The notes under the pieces: generated by a model
The model's database searches: none
What the model saw: the letters and a program-made list of their open reading frames with translations, nothing else
What the model was told of the DNA's origin: nothing
From: an uncultured Fimbriimonadales bacterium
GTDB lineage: Bacteria; Armatimonadota; Fimbriimonadia; Fimbriimonadales; GBS-DC
DNA: 33,489 nt
Assembly (NCBI GenBank): GCA_937992175.1
Contig: CALKLF010000126.1
Span: forward strand, 1 to 33,489
Reading direction: 5' to 3'
Made by a program: the position numbers and the translations under genes
Shown: one piece after another, positions 24,549-33,348 of the stretch
How the letters are laid out: the number at the start of each line of letters is the position of its first letter
Position numbering within the stretch: the stretch's first letter is position 1

Positions 24549-26159
24549 TCAGTAGGGGGATGGTGAAGTCTTCTTGCCGTTCTTCTCCTCAGGCACTTCC
24601 GCCACGAGCGCTTCAGTGGTGAGCAGCATCGAGGCGATGGACGCCGCGTTCTCCAGCGCAGTGCGCGTCACCTTCGCCGGGTCGATGATGCCCGCCTCGA
24701 TCATATTCACGAACTCGCCCGTAGCGGCGTTGTAGCCCTGTCCCTGCGGCAATTCCTTAACTTTCTCGACGATGACCGAGCCTTCCACGCCCGCATTATT
24801 GGCGATTTGGCGCAGCGGCTCTTCGAGCGCGCGGCGAATGATATGCACGCCGATTTTCTCGTCGCCGTCCACCTGCAGCGCGTCGACAGCTTTGATGGCG
24901 TTCACCAGCGTCACGCCGCCGCCCGGCACGATGCCCTCTTCCAGCGCGGCTTTGGTGGCGTTGATGGCGTCCTCAAAGCGCGCCTTCTTCTCCTTCAGCT
25001 CGGTCTCGGTGGCGGCGCCGACTTTAATCACCGCCACGCCGCCTGCCAGTTTCGCCAGACGCTCTTGCAACTTCTCGCGGTCGTAGTCCGACTCGGTGGT
25101 CTCAATCTGCTTGCGGATTTGCTGGATGCGTCCCTGAATCGCCTCGGGCTTGCCCTTACCGCCGACGATGGTCGTATGCTCTTTCTCGATGACCACCTTC
25201 TCGGCGCGTCCGAGCTGATCCAGTTTCACATTCTCTAGCTTGATGCCCAAATCTTCGGTGATGAAGGTGCCGCCCGTAAGGATGGCGATATCTTCCATCA
25301 TCGCCTTGCGTCGCTCGCCGAAGCCGGGCGCTTTCACCGCGGCGCACTGGAACACGCCACGCAGTTTGTTCACCACCAGCGTTGCCAGCGCCTCGCCTTC
25401 CATATCCTCGGCGATGACCAGCAACGGGCGCCCCGCGCGCACCACCTGCTCCAGCACGGGGATCAGATCCTGCGCCGCGCTGATTTTCTTCTCGTAGAGC
25501 AGGATGTACGGCTCTTCCAGTACGGCTTCCATGCGCTCAGGGTCGGTGATAAAGTAGGGCGAGATGTAGCCGCGGTCAAAGCGCATGCCCTCCACCACAT
25601 CGAGCGTGGTCTCCGTGCCTTTGGACTCCTCGACGGTTATCACACCGTCTTTGGTGACCTTCTCGATGGCGTCGGCGACCACCTTGCCGATGTTGGGGTC
25701 GTTCGCGGAGATGGTTGCGACTTGCTCCACAGCGGCGCGCCCCTCGATTTGGGTTGCCGACTCATGGATGAACTTCACAGCGGCTTCGACCGCTTTATCG
25801 ATGCCGCGTTTCACATACATCGGGTTTGCGCCCGCGGCGACGGCTTTCAGCCCCTCCTTGAAAATCGCCTGCGCCAGCACGGTAGCAGTGGTGGTTCCGT
25901 CGCCTGCGACATCGTTGGTCTTGGACGCGACCTCGCGTACGAGTTGCGCGCCCATGTTCTCAAAGCGGTCTTCTAACTCGATCTCCTTCGCAATCGTTAC
26001 GCCATCGTTAATCACAGTGGGCGAGCCAAATTTCTTCTCTAAAACAACGTTCCTGCCTCGCGGTCCGAGAGTGACCTTAACTGCATTTGCAATTGTATCG
26101 ACGCCTCGCTCCAACGCCTGTCGCGCCTGCTCAGTATATAAAATTTCCTTCGCAGCCAT
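24549..26159 (-). CDS. groL: Chaperonin GroEL (Hsp60)
   Basis: 536-residue ATP-dependent chaperonin that folds proteins in the tetradecamer cavity capped by GroES. Landmarks are [20 protein letters not shown], the ATP-site [54 protein letters not shown] and [16 protein letters not shown] with the nucleotide-contacting PGGG loop. The protein ends [13 protein letters not shown] and has no Gly-Gly-Met tail, unlike many bacterial homologues. The start is preceded by GGAGGTGAT, a near-perfect ribosome-binding site, and lies 23 nt after the groES stop. It is controlled with groES by the CIRCE/HrcA operator at 26517-26543. Confidence 0.98.
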   Translation of the reverse strand: MAAKEILYTEQARQALERGVDTIANAVKVTLGPRGRNVVLEKKFGSPTVINDGVTIAKEIELEDRFENMGAQLVREVASKTNDVAGDGTTTATVLAQAIFKEGLKAVAAGANPMYVKRGIDKAVEAAVKFIHESATQIEGRAAVEQVATISANDPNIGKVVADAIEKVTKDGVITVEESKGTETTLDVVEGMRFDRGYISPYFITDPERMEAVLEEPYILLYEKKISAAQDLIPVLEQVVRAGRPLLVIAEDMEGEALATLVVNKLRGVFQCAAVKAPGFGERRKAMMEDIAILTGGTFITEDLGIKLENVKLDQLGRAEKVVIEKEHTTIVGGKGKPEAIQGRIQQIRKQIETTESDYDREKLQERLAKLAGGVAVIKVGAATETELKEKKARFEDAINATKAALEEGIVPGGGVTLVNAIKAVDALQVDGDEKIGVHIIRRALEEPLRQIANNAGVEGSVIVEKVKELPQGQGYNAATGEFVNMIEAGIIDPAKVTRTALENAASIASMLLTTEALVAEVPEEKNGKKTSPSPY

Positions 26160-26182
26160 CGCTCGCTATCACCTCCGTGCGC

Positions 26183-26470
26183 TTAGTTCTCCAGTATCGC
26201 TAAAATGTCGTCTTCGCGTAAGATAATGTACTCCTCGCCGCCGATTTTTATTTCCGTACCGCCGTACTTCGAGAAGAGTACCTTATCGCCAACCTTCACT
26301 TCAAGGGGGACGACCTTCCCGTCGTCCAGAATGCGCCCTGTGCCCACCGCCATGACCTCACCTTCCTGAGGTCGCTCTTTCGCGGTGTCGGGCAGGATAA
26401 TCCCGCTCTGAGTGGTCTCCTCTGCCGATTTCGGTCGTACCACGACTCGATCGCCGATAGGTTTCAGCAT
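26183..26470 (-). CDS. groS: Co-chaperonin GroES (Hsp10)
   Basis: 95-residue co-chaperonin that caps GroEL. Landmarks are [18 protein letters not shown], the mobile loop [19 protein letters not shown] and the C-terminal [18 protein letters not shown]. The ATG at 26470 is chosen because homologues begin M-x-L-K-P-x-G-D. An in-frame GTG six bases upstream (26476) is also possible, and the AAGGAGG site stands 10 nt from the ATG and only 4 nt from the GTG. It is the first gene of the groES-groEL operon. Confidence 0.97.
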   Translation of the reverse strand: MLKPIGDRVVVRPKSAEETTQSGIILPDTAKERPQEGEVMAVGTGRILDDGKVVPLEVKVGDKVLFSKYGGTEIKIGGEEYIILREDDILAILEN

Positions 26471-26516
26471 CTCCACAACACCTCCTTCTCCGATGAAGGT
26501 TCAAACTGCCATAAAT

Positions 26517-26543
26517 TTAGCACTCGCGTGGGGCGAGTGCTAA
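26517..26543. promoter_or_regulatory. CIRCE operator (HrcA binding site)
   Basis: TTAGCACTC-N9-GAGTGCTAA, a perfect match to the CIRCE consensus including the 9-nt spacer. It lies between the promoter and groES, where bound HrcA represses at normal temperature and heat relieves repression. No hrcA gene is in the window. Confidence 0.97.
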
Positions 26544-26554
26544 ACGCGATTTTA

Positions 26555-26584
26555 TTTATACCCTATGGCAACAGGGTTTGTCAA
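26555..26584 (-). promoter_or_regulatory. groES-groEL housekeeping promoter
   Basis: On the minus strand TTGACA (26584-26579), 18-nt spacer, GGGTATAAA (-10 TATAAA at 26560-26555). Transcription starts at the edge of the CIRCE element. This is the only promoter in the window for which I found a perfect -35. Confidence 0.85.
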
Positions 26585-26674
26585 GGGGGTAGGGGCAATT
26601 CAGGGCAAATTGGAACGGAATTCCGTATATTTACGGGATGCAGGGCAGATTCTCAGTCTTTTTATTGCCCGTTT

Positions 26675-27712
26675 TTACGCCGCCCACTCCTCCGAAAAGA
26701 GCGACGCTTGCTGCAGCACAACCTCGGCAGCGTCCTCACGCTGAGCAGGCGGGTAGCCGTGCTGGTTCAGGATTCGTTTAACCATCACGCGCATTCGCGC
26801 ACGGGCGTTCTCACGCATCGTCCAGTCGATTGTGATATTCTGGCGCACTGCCTGCACAAGTTTGCGTGCAATCTCACGCAGCTGCTGGTCGTTCAGGATC
26901 TGCTTCACTTCAGGATTCACTAACAGCGCGTCGTAGCAGGTTGACCAGTCGAAGCCATGCAGCAGGTCGCGGCAAATCTCGTATTTTTCTTTCAGGAGGG
27001 CGACTGCCTCGTCCTGATCAATCGCCGTGCGCCCCGTGCCGCCGCTTTCCGTGTAAGTTGCCAGCGCGAGTTTCAGCTCCTGCGCCAGCCCCAGATAGTC
27101 CACCACCAGTCCACCAAGCTTATCTCGGAACACACGGTTCACGCGTGCGATCGCCTGTAGCAGCCCGTGCCCGCGCATTGGCTTGTCCAGATACATTGTG
27201 TGTAAGCAGGGTGCATCGAAGCCTGTCAGCCACATATCGCCATCGCCAATACGGATATTTGTAATCAGGTCAATCAGTTGCCCCAGTCGCGTTTTATCGA
27301 GGGCAGGGCGGGCGTAATCTTTGGGCAGCACACCTTTCAGTGCGGGGTTGTCACGCTCGATGGCGGTCATCGCCTCGTCGATCCGTTGCCCGATAGTGGG
27401 CTGTTTAGAGTGGGCTTGCAGATGGCTCCAGCGAGCTTCTGGGGGAACCCAGAAGACATTCTCGGCGCGATACTCGTCGGGGTCTTCGGGGTCCGCTCCC
27501 TGATCGCGCTCTCGTTCCAGCTGGCGGCGTCGCTCCTCGAAAGCGTCGGAAATATACTTGAGAAAGATAAGTCCCAGCACTACATGCTTGTACTCGGCGG
27601 CGTCCATGTTGTTGCGCAGGGCGTCTGCCATTCGCCACAACTGCGCTTCGTAACCCAACGTTGCGCCGTTCATTTCTGGAATCGGTGGTTGGCTGTTTTT
27701 CTGTTTCGGCAC
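26675..27712 (-). CDS. Chimeric remnant of a type I restriction system: HsdM N-terminus fused to HsdR C-terminus
   Basis: 345-residue in-frame chimera. Residues of about 15-157 are the HsdM N-terminal helical domain ([67 protein letters not shown]). From about residue 159 (near 27236) the sequence becomes Hsd[21 protein letters not shown] and [20 protein letters not shown] (helicase motifs V and VI), then the C-terminal domain to its natural end ([20 protein letters not shown] ... LFSEEWAA). Everything between is missing: the methyltransferase SAM and NPPF motifs, HsdS, and the HsdR nuclease and early helicase motifs. It cannot be a working R-M enzyme; a DNA-binding or regulatory role is conceivable. 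The GTG at 27712 is chosen for GGGAGG 7 nt upstream; an ATG at 27754 is the alternative. Confidence 0.85.
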   Translation of the reverse strand: MPKQKNSQPPIPEMNGATLGYEAQLWRMADALRNNMDAAEYKHVVLGLIFLKYISDAFEERRRQLERERDQGADPEDPDEYRAENVFWVPPEARWSHLQAHSKQPTIGQRIDEAMTAIERDNPALKGVLPKDYARPALDKTRLGQLIDLITNIRIGDGDMWLTGFDAPCLHTMYLDKPMRGHGLLQAIARVNRVFRDKLGGLVVDYLGLAQELKLALATYTESGGTGRTAIDQDEAVALLKEKYEICRDLLHGFDWSTCYDALLVNPEVKQILNDQQLREIARKLVQAVRQNITIDWTMRENARARMRVMVKRILNQHGYPPAQREDAAEVVLQQASLFSEEWAA

Positions 27713-27733
27713 CACGACCCCTCCCGTAAAAAC

Positions 27734-27741
27734 AGTATACC
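27734..27741 (-). promoter_or_regulatory. Extended -10 (GGTATACT) of the HsdM-HsdR chimera
   Basis: On the minus strand GGTATACT is followed by GTTTTTAC, GGGAGGGG and the GTG start, giving a conventional short leader. A second hexamer, TATAAT at 27766-27761, lies 6 nt before the alternative ATG at 27754. Confidence 0.5.
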
Positions 27742-27771
27742 TGTGTGGGGGCATTTCGGAATTATACGCAT

Positions 27772-27791
27772 GGTATACTCCATTCAGGAGG
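27772..27791 (+). promoter_or_regulatory. rtcB promoter -10 and ribosome-binding site
   Basis: GGTATACT (27772-27779) is followed by AGGAGG (27786-27791), 7 nt before the ATG at 27799. The leader would start almost at the ribosome-binding site. Confidence 0.55.
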
Positions 27792-27798
27792 ACGTTCC

Positions 27799-29259
27799 AT
27801 GAGTCAATACTGGAAGGGACCGCTGGAGCAGATTGACGACCACCGCTGGCGCATTCCGAAAAGCTACAAGCCTGGCATGCGCGTAGACGGTCTCATCTTC
27901 GCCAGCAAGGAAATGATCGAGCAAATCAAGCAAGACCAAGCCCCCGAGCAGGTGGCGAATGTGGCGTTTTTGCCTGGCATCGTCGGCTACTCCATCGCGA
28001 TGCCCGACATCCACTGGGGCTACGGCTTCCCCGTGGGCGGCGTGGCGGCGATGGATTTGGACGAGGGCGTGATTTCGCCCGGGGGAATCGGCTACGACAT
28101 CAATTGTGGCGTCAGACTTTTAAGAACAGAATTAACAGAACAAAAAGTCCGCCCGCGCCTGAAAGAGTTGGTTGACCAGATTTTCCGCGATGTGCCGGCG
28201 GGCTTTGGCGGCGAGGGGCTGATTAAAACCAATCGCGCCGAACTGCGCGAGGTGATGCTGAAAGGCGCGCACTGGATGGTGGAACACGGCTACGGCTGGG
28301 AGGACGACCTCGCCCACACGGAAGCGAACGGCAAACTCGATATGCCCGACCCCGATGTGATTACCGAGAAAGCCGTCGAGCGCGGCAAAGACCAGCTGGG
28401 CACGCTGGGCGGCGGCAACCACTTCCTTGAGATTCAGGTGGTGGACGAAATCTACGACCCGCAAGCCGCCGCCGCGATGGGCATCACGCAGGTCGGGCAG
28501 GTCACGATTATGATTCACACCGGCTCGCGCGGCTTCGGGCATCAGACCTGCCAAGACCATCTGGACATTATGGAAGAGGCGCACCAGAAATACGGTATCA
28601 GCCTGCCCGACCGTCAGCTGGCGTGCGCGCCGATTAACTCGGAGGAGGGGCAGACCTACCTGCGGGCGATGCACTGCGCGGCGAACTTCGCGTTTGCAAA
28701 CCGCCAGGCGATTGCCCACTGGACGCGCCAGGCGTTCGCCAAAATCTTCAAGTCCACGCCGGAAAGTCTGGGCATGTATCAGGTGTACGATGTGGCGCAC
28801 AACATCGCCAAGATCGAAGACCACGAGTGGGACAGCAAGAAGGTGCGCGTGTGCGTGCATCGCAAAGGCGCGACGCGGGCGTTTCCGCCGGGACACCCCG
28901 AAACGCCCGACGCCTACAAAGCGGTGGGGCAGCCTGTGCTGATTCCGGGCGATATGGGACGCTACTCGTTCGTGCTGGTGGGCACAGAAAACGCCATGCG
29001 CGAGAGTTTCGGCACGACCTGCCACGGCGCGGGGCGCATGATGAGCCGCAAAGGCGCGCTGCGCGAAGCGCAAAAACGCGACATCGCCAAAGAGATGGAG
29101 AAACAGGGCATTATCGTGCGCGCGCAGAACAAAGCCACCCTCGCAGAGGAAGCCTCCTACGCCTACAAGGATGTGGCGGATGTGGTGGAGGTGGTGCATA
29201 ACGCGGGCATCGCGCGCAAGGTGGCGAAACTCCGTCCGATTGGCGTGGTGAAGGGTTGA
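27799..29259 (+). CDS. rtcB: RNA-splicing ligase RtcB
   Basis: 486-residue GTP- and Mn-dependent RNA ligase that joins 2',3'-cyclic phosphate or 3'-phosphate ends to 5'-hydroxyl ends via a guanylylated histidine. Conserved residues visible are Asp100 and Cys103 in [14 protein letters not shown] (metal site), Asn207-His208 in [14 protein letters not shown], His240 in [36 protein letters not shown], and the guanylylation histidine His409 in [15 protein letters not shown]. Length is typical. AGGAGG 7 nt upstream fixes the ATG at 27799. The gene stands alone and is divergent from the chimeric hsd remnant. In bacteria RtcB is thought to repair RNA broken by stress-activated nucleases; no archease or RtcR gene is nearby. 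Confidence 0.97.
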   Translation: MSQYWKGPLEQIDDHRWRIPKSYKPGMRVDGLIFASKEMIEQIKQDQAPEQVANVAFLPGIVGYSIAMPDIHWGYGFPVGGVAAMDLDEGVISPGGIGYDINCGVRLLRTELTEQKVRPRLKELVDQIFRDVPAGFGGEGLIKTNRAELREVMLKGAHWMVEHGYGWEDDLAHTEANGKLDMPDPDVITEKAVERGKDQLGTLGGGNHFLEIQVVDEIYDPQAAAAMGITQVGQVTIMIHTGSRGFGHQTCQDHLDIMEEAHQKYGISLPDRQLACAPINSEEGQTYLRAMHCAANFAFANRQAIAHWTRQAFAKIFKSTPESLGMYQVYDVAHNIAKIEDHEWDSKKVRVCVHRKGATRAFPPGHPETPDAYKAVGQPVLIPGDMGRYSFVLVGTENAMRESFGTTCHGAGRMMSRKGALREAQKRDIAKEMEKQGIIVRAQNKATLAEEASYAYKDVADVVEVVHNAGIARKVAKLRPIGVVKG

Positions 29260-29287
29260 AGGATTAATAAACGCCTCATATGCAAAT

Positions 29288-29311
29288 CCCTCTCCTGCGT
29301 GCGGGAGAGGG
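29288..29311. repeat. C/G-rich hairpin repeat after rtcB
   Basis: CCCTCTCC pairs with GGAGAGGG across a 7-nt loop and is followed by GGCTGGGGGTAGGGG, the familiar dispersed repeat type. It may serve as the rtcB terminator, but no U-run follows. The rest of 29312-29533 shows no gene. Confidence 0.65.
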
Positions 29312-29532
29312 GCTGGGGGTAGGGGCTGAACAACCGACGGCGCGCGGTGAGATCGAACTCGAGCGTTGTACCCTTGTCAGGGGAGGTCGTGGGCAGAAGC
29401 CGCCACTGACCGCCTGCGACGACACAGACAGAATGGCGTTGGCGATTTCGCGCAGGGGATAGGGGCGTGGGGGTTCGATGTGCTTGCGTCCGTAAAGGGC
29501 GCGGGGCGGGTTCGAGGATAGCCCATAAGCAC

Positions 29533-29541
29533 GGGTATACT
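29533..29541 (+). promoter_or_regulatory. Extended -10 (GGGTATACT) of the TPR gene
   Basis: GGGTATACT ends 7 nt (TCCCCCG is pyrimidine-rich) before the ATG at 29549. This leaves no ribosome-binding site and predicts a leaderless transcript. Confidence 0.6.
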
Positions 29542-29548
29542 TCCCCCG

Positions 29549-32026
29549 ATGCGACTACGCAGCTATCTGACGCTTGGATTGGGGCTACTAACGGCGTATC
29601 TACTGGCGCAGGCGACGCTGCCGAAAGACCTTCAGCAACGCTTCGAACGTGCGGTACAACTGGCGGCGCAGGGCAAACTGCGCGAGGCGGAGCCGCTCTT
29701 CCGCGAGATTACCCAGAAACAGCCGAACTTCGCCCCCGCGCACCTGAATCTGGGACTGGTCTACCGCCTGCAGAATCAAAACGAGAAAGCCGTGACCCAT
29801 CTGCGCCGCGCAGCCGAGCTGAACCCCAAAGACCCCAAGCCGCTGGTGGAGCTGGCGCGCCTGTCGCTGGACACGGGCAAGCTCGCTGACGCGCGGGGCT
29901 ACCTGCGCACGCTGCGTGACCGTTCCCCGAAAGAGCCGGAGCTGCCCGTGCTGGAGGGCGCGCTCGCCTCGCTGCAGGGCGAGTGGGGCGTCGCCATCGA
30001 AAAGTTCCAGCAAGCCCTCAAAACCCGCCCGAACGATTTCCGAATCCACTACAATCTGGGCATTGCGGCGTATCAGCTCAAGCGCTATGACGAGGCGGAG
30101 AAACACCTCAAGCGCACGGTGGAACTCCAACCCGACTACACGACGGGCTGGAAGTCGCTGGGCATGACCTACGAGGCGCGCGGGCTGCCCGAACACGCCA
30201 TCCGCGCCTATAGCGAATCGCTCAAGCGCGAACCCGACGACCTGCCCACGCGCCTCAAACGCGCCTACCTTTATCAGCGCACGGGCAACTTAGACGCCGC
30301 GCTCGCCGACTTTCGACGCCTCACAAAGCTCTACCCGCGCAACCCCGACGCGCACATCGGCGCGGGGCTGATCCTGATGCGCCAGGAGCGCTATAGCGAA
30401 GCCCTCGTCCATTTAGGCGCGGCGCTGGAGATGACCTCGTCAGGTGACCCGCTCTACCTCGATATCCTCACGGAGATCGGACACTGCAACCTGAACCTGA
30501 AGCAGTACGGCAAGGCGCGGGAGCAGTTCGCGCAAGTGCTGAAACTCGCGCCGAAGAACACCCGCGCCTACGAAGGGCAGCTGCAGGCGTTGCTGGCGCA
30601 GGAAGTGGAAGCGGAAATCACCCCGTTCCTGCGCCACTGGGCGAGCAATCTGCCCGACGACCCCCGCCCCATCCTGCAACTCGCGCGGCTCTATGAGCGC
30701 AACAACAACCCCAAACTCGCTGAAGAGGAATATAAGCAGCTCCTGCAGAAATTTCCCCGCCAAACCGAGTTCGTGCGTGAGTACGCGCAGTTCCTGACTC
30801 GTCAGGGGCGCGACGAGGAGGCGGCGCAACTCTATGACCAGCTGCTGCTGCAGTCGCCCAACGAGGTCGTCGCGCTGCTGGGCAAGGCGCGCTTCGCCGA
30901 GAAGCGCAACGAACCCCAGCAAGCCCTCGAACTCTACCGCAAGGTGCTGGAGCAAGACCCGAACAACGAGATTGCATTGCTCGGCGCAGCGTCGATGTAC
31001 CGGAAACTGAGCCAGACCGAGTCGGCGATAGAAATCTACCGACGCATGACGCTCGCCGAAACGCCGCACCCGCTTGCGTTCTCCAGCCTGCTCAACCTCT
31101 ATCGCGAGCAGCAACGCACGGACGAACTGCTGGAATATCTCAAGCAGATGGCGCAGCGGCACGGCGCGCGGTTCCTGCCGTTCCTGGCGAGCGAAATGCT
31201 GCAGGCGGGTAAGGGCGAGGAGGCGATTGCCCTCTTTCAGGACGCCCTCAAGCGCGAGCCGAACAACGCGCAGATTCACAAACTGCTGGGCGTGGTCTAT
31301 GAGACGCTGCAACGCCCGGACGACGCGCTCCGCGCCTATCAGAACGCGCGCGCGTTAGACCCCAGCGACACATGGACGCTCTATCACATCGCGCAGATTC
31401 AGGCGCAGCAAGGGCAGAAAACAGCAGCGTGGGATACGCTCGTCGGCGCGTTGCGGATGAACCCCGACGACCTGAGCCTGTACCCCGCGCTGGAGCGACT
31501 GGCAGGCGAGCTGGGACGCGAGGCGCAGTATCGCGCGTTGGTGGAAGAACTCGCGCAACGCAACACGCCGGGGCAAGAGCCGCTCAAAGCCTATGTGGAG
31601 CTGCTCCGCCAGGACGGCAAACTGGAGGACGCGCTTGCCCTTGTGCAGCGCCGCCTGCGCGACCGCCCCGACGACGCCTCGCTCCTGCACCTGCAGCTGA
31701 GCCTACTGAACGCGCTCGGACGCCACCGCGAGATGCTGGGCGTCTATTCGCACCTCGCGCGGCTCAACCCGCAGGACATCAGCATGCTGCGCACCTGGGT
31801 CATGCACGCTGAGCAGTACGGCTCGACTGTCGACGCGATACTGGCGTTGCAGGCGCTCTATAAAGCCGCGCCTGACGACATCTCCACAGGGCTGAAACTC
31901 GCCCGCTATCTGGAGCTGGGGGGGCAGCGCTATCGCGCCCTCGAGCTGCTGCGCCTGATGCGCGAGAACTTCCCGATGAACGAGGACATCCGCAAGGCAC
32001 TTGAGCGGCTGGAGGGGGCGCGTTGA
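29549..32026 (+). CDS. Large exported tetratricopeptide-repeat protein
   Basis: 825-residue protein. An N-terminal signal or anchor (MRLRSYLTLGLGLLTAYLLA, cleavage perhaps after AQA) is followed by close to twenty TPR units of about 34 residues covering nearly the whole length. Examples are AARGKLREAEPLFREI-like, AIEKFQQALKTRPNDFRIHY, RYDEAEKHLKRTVELQPDY, ALELYRKVLEQDPNNEIALL and GEEAIALFQDALKREPNNAQ. No enzymatic domain is present, so it should be a scaffold for protein partners at or beyond the inner membrane. Its stop overlaps the TTG start of the DUF2993 gene (TTGA), so the two are translationally coupled. The -10 lies directly upstream of the ATG. TPR proteins of this layout often act in outer-membrane or pilus biogenesis, but that is inference. 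Confidence 0.9.
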   Translation: MRLRSYLTLGLGLLTAYLLAQATLPKDLQQRFERAVQLAAQGKLREAEPLFREITQKQPNFAPAHLNLGLVYRLQNQNEKAVTHLRRAAELNPKDPKPLVELARLSLDTGKLADARGYLRTLRDRSPKEPELPVLEGALASLQGEWGVAIEKFQQALKTRPNDFRIHYNLGIAAYQLKRYDEAEKHLKRTVELQPDYTTGWKSLGMTYEARGLPEHAIRAYSESLKREPDDLPTRLKRAYLYQRTGNLDAALADFRRLTKLYPRNPDAHIGAGLILMRQERYSEALVHLGAALEMTSSGDPLYLDILTEIGHCNLNLKQYGKAREQFAQVLKLAPKNTRAYEGQLQALLAQEVEAEITPFLRHWASNLPDDPRPILQLARLYERNNNPKLAEEEYKQLLQKFPRQTEFVREYAQFLTRQGRDEEAAQLYDQLLLQSPNEVVALLGKARFAEKRNEPQQALELYRKVLEQDPNNEIALLGAASMYRKLSQTESAIEIYRRMTLAETPHPLAFSSLLNLYREQQRTDELLEYLKQMAQRHGARFLPFLASEMLQAGKGEEAIALFQDALKREPNNAQIHKLLGVVYETLQRPDDALRAYQNARALDPSDTWTLYHIAQIQAQQGQKTAAWDTLVGALRMNPDDLSLYPALERLAGELGREAQYRALVEELAQRNTPGQEPLKAYVELLRQDGKLEDALALVQRRLRDRPDDASLLHLQLSLLNALGRHREMLGVYSHLARLNPQDISMLRTWVMHAEQYGSTVDAILALQALYKAAPDDISTGLKLARYLELGGQRYRALELLRLMRENFPMNEDIRKALERLEGAR

Positions 32027-32838
32027 GGCGCGAATGGCTGGCAATCTTCGCGATTGTGCTGACGCTTGGACGGGGCGCGCTGCGTGAAGTCGAGAAGACC
32101 GCCGCCCGTGAGATTCGACAACGTCTCGGCGGGGGCGAAATTCAGGTCAAAATCGAACCCGACGGCGTCGATGGGCTGATGCATGGACGCCTGAAGAGGC
32201 TCACCGTGCGCGCTCGCAACTTCACCTTGAACGGACTGCCCTTCACACTGGAGCCAGGACGCCCGCAATCGGGGCGGATTCAGCAGTTTGTGTTGCTGAT
32301 AGAGAACGCGAGCTTGCGCGGGCTGCGCGCTGAACGGGCGACCGCCGTCATCCCTAACATCGGCTATGACAAAGGGTTGGCGGTTGCCAAGCGCATCTTT
32401 CGGCTAAGTGCGACGGGCGTCGGCGCATGTGAGATTGTGGTGAATGAAACCGACCTCGCGGCGTATATCCGACGCAAGTATGCGCCTTCTGTCCGCGAGG
32501 TCGCCGTGCAGATTACACCAGAGCAGACGACGGTGCAGGGCGTCGTGACGTTGCTCGGTAGCGAAGTGCGCTTCCGCGCCGTCGGCAAACTCGCCCCCCG
32601 CGATGGACGCTATTTAGACCTCGCCGAGATGGAAATCGCGATCGAAGGCGCCAACCTGCCTCCCGAATCCGCCAACCTGCTGCGTCAGTTCCTGAACCCG
32701 ATTATCGATATCGACCGCGATTTGGGGCTATACGACGGCATGGCGGTCGAGCGTGTGCAAAGCGAATCGGGCAGGATGCATGCGCTCGGGAAAGTCTGGA
32801 TCCCCCGCCCTCACCCTTCATCCACGGGCGAGAAGTAG
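32023..32838 (+). CDS. DUF2993 (LmeA-like) domain protein
   Basis: 271-residue protein with an N-terminal hydrophobic anchor (MRREWLAIFAIVLTLGRGAL) and a DUF2993-type beta-rich body. Family style is seen in AAREIRQRLGGGEIQVKIEP, KRLTVRARNFTLNGLPFTLE, CEIVVNETDLAAYIRRKYAP, ITPEQTTVQGVVTLLGSEVR and the terminal LRQFLNPIIDIDRDLGLY. DUF2993 proteins are exported lipid- or membrane-associated proteins; the mycobacterial member LmeA acts in lipoglycan maturation, but transfer of that function here is unproven. The start is TTG at 32023, overlapping the TPR stop (TTGA); no earlier ATG exists. Its 3' end overlaps the convergent ASCH gene by 28 nt. Confidence 0.75.
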   Translation: MRREWLAIFAIVLTLGRGALREVEKTAAREIRQRLGGGEIQVKIEPDGVDGLMHGRLKRLTVRARNFTLNGLPFTLEPGRPQSGRIQQFVLLIENASLRGLRAERATAVIPNIGYDKGLAVAKRIFRLSATGVGACEIVVNETDLAAYIRRKYAPSVREVAVQITPEQTTVQGVVTLLGSEVRFRAVGKLAPRDGRYLDLAEMEIAIEGANLPPESANLLRQFLNPIIDIDRDLGLYDGMAVERVQSESGRMHALGKVWIPRPHPSSTGEK

Positions 32839-33161
32839 ATGACCGTGACTAAGTCGTCCATCGACACGGGGCGGTCGTAAATCCGCTCCAGCAGCGCAAT
32901 CACATCCTCGACGGTGCGGAATTCGGGGTTTTCTCGTTCGATGTCGCGCGGGCTGAGGTCGGCGATGGGTTTCACTTCCACCCTGTCTAAAATCGCTGTG
33001 AACAGTCGCTTCCGTCTGCCGAAGCGCGGCCCGACGGTAATCCACACAATCTGTCCCGCGCTGTATTTGCGCGACTTGTCGCCCAGACGAATCGTCGCCG
33101 TCTTGCGCAGGGAACGCAGCATATCCTCGTACAAATCCGTGTAGAAGTTCAACGCGAACAT
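32811..33161 (-). CDS. ASCH-domain protein
   Basis: 116-residue single-domain protein of the ASCH/PUA-like superfamily, a fold used for RNA or modified-nucleotide binding. The signature is LRKTATIRLGDKSRKYSAGQ, followed by IVWITVGPRFGRRKRLFTAI and LDRVEVKPIADLSPRDIERE, with the TIRLGDKS loop forming the predicted pocket. The second ATG (33161) is chosen over the first (33170) because GAGAGGG lies 9 nt before it but directly abuts the first. The stop lies inside the convergent DUF2993 gene (28-nt overlap). Target unknown; family members have been linked to RNA metabolism and to modified-nucleoside hydrolysis. Confidence 0.8.
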   Translation of the reverse strand: MFALNFYTDLYEDMLRSLRKTATIRLGDKSRKYSAGQIVWITVGPRFGRRKRLFTAILDRVEVKPIADLSPRDIERENPEFRTVEDVIALLERIYDRPVSMDDLVTVIYFSPVDEG

Positions 33162-33208
33162 AGAAATCATCCCTCTCGATTATTCCACAGTGGAGATTCG
33201 CCATTGAT

Positions 33209-33216
33209 ATTGTACC
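33209..33216 (-). promoter_or_regulatory. Extended -10 (GGTACAAT) of the ASCH gene
   Basis: GGTACAAT on the minus strand lies about 48 nt before the chosen ATG, giving a leader of about 40 nt that carries GAGAGGG. Confidence 0.5.
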
Positions 33217-33234
33217 TCCTGCCATCAGTGGGAA

Positions 33235-33309
33235 GATTCCTCGCCCCACTTGAAATGACAGGCAGTTCCTCGAACAGTCCTTGTTGTTCCGAGTGGAGCG
33301 AGGGGTCTC
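33235..33309. repeat. Decayed SEARNL-type inverted repeat
   Basis: GATTCCTCGCCCC ... AATGACA is faced by TTGTTCCGAGTGGAGCGAGG; arms are recognisable but with several mismatches. It is followed by the 24-nt repeat and a fresh copy of the same family. The interval 33178-33489 contains no supported gene. Confidence 0.6.
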
Positions 33310-33348
33310 TTAGGTGCTCTAGGGACACTTGCATACTTGAGGCGCTTT

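Noticed and set aside
27713-27754. ATG at 27754 as the start of the HsdM-HsdR chimera
   Set aside because: It has no ribosome-binding site; the GTG at 27712 has GGGAGG at 7 nt and a GGTATACT promoter upstream, and HsdM homology begins after it. It remains possible as a leaderless start from TATAAT at 27766-27761.
28132-29199. 355-residue minus-strand reading frame inside rtcB
   Set aside because: Antisense shadow of rtcB, which has all active-site motifs; the antisense translation is His/Arg-rich with no motif.
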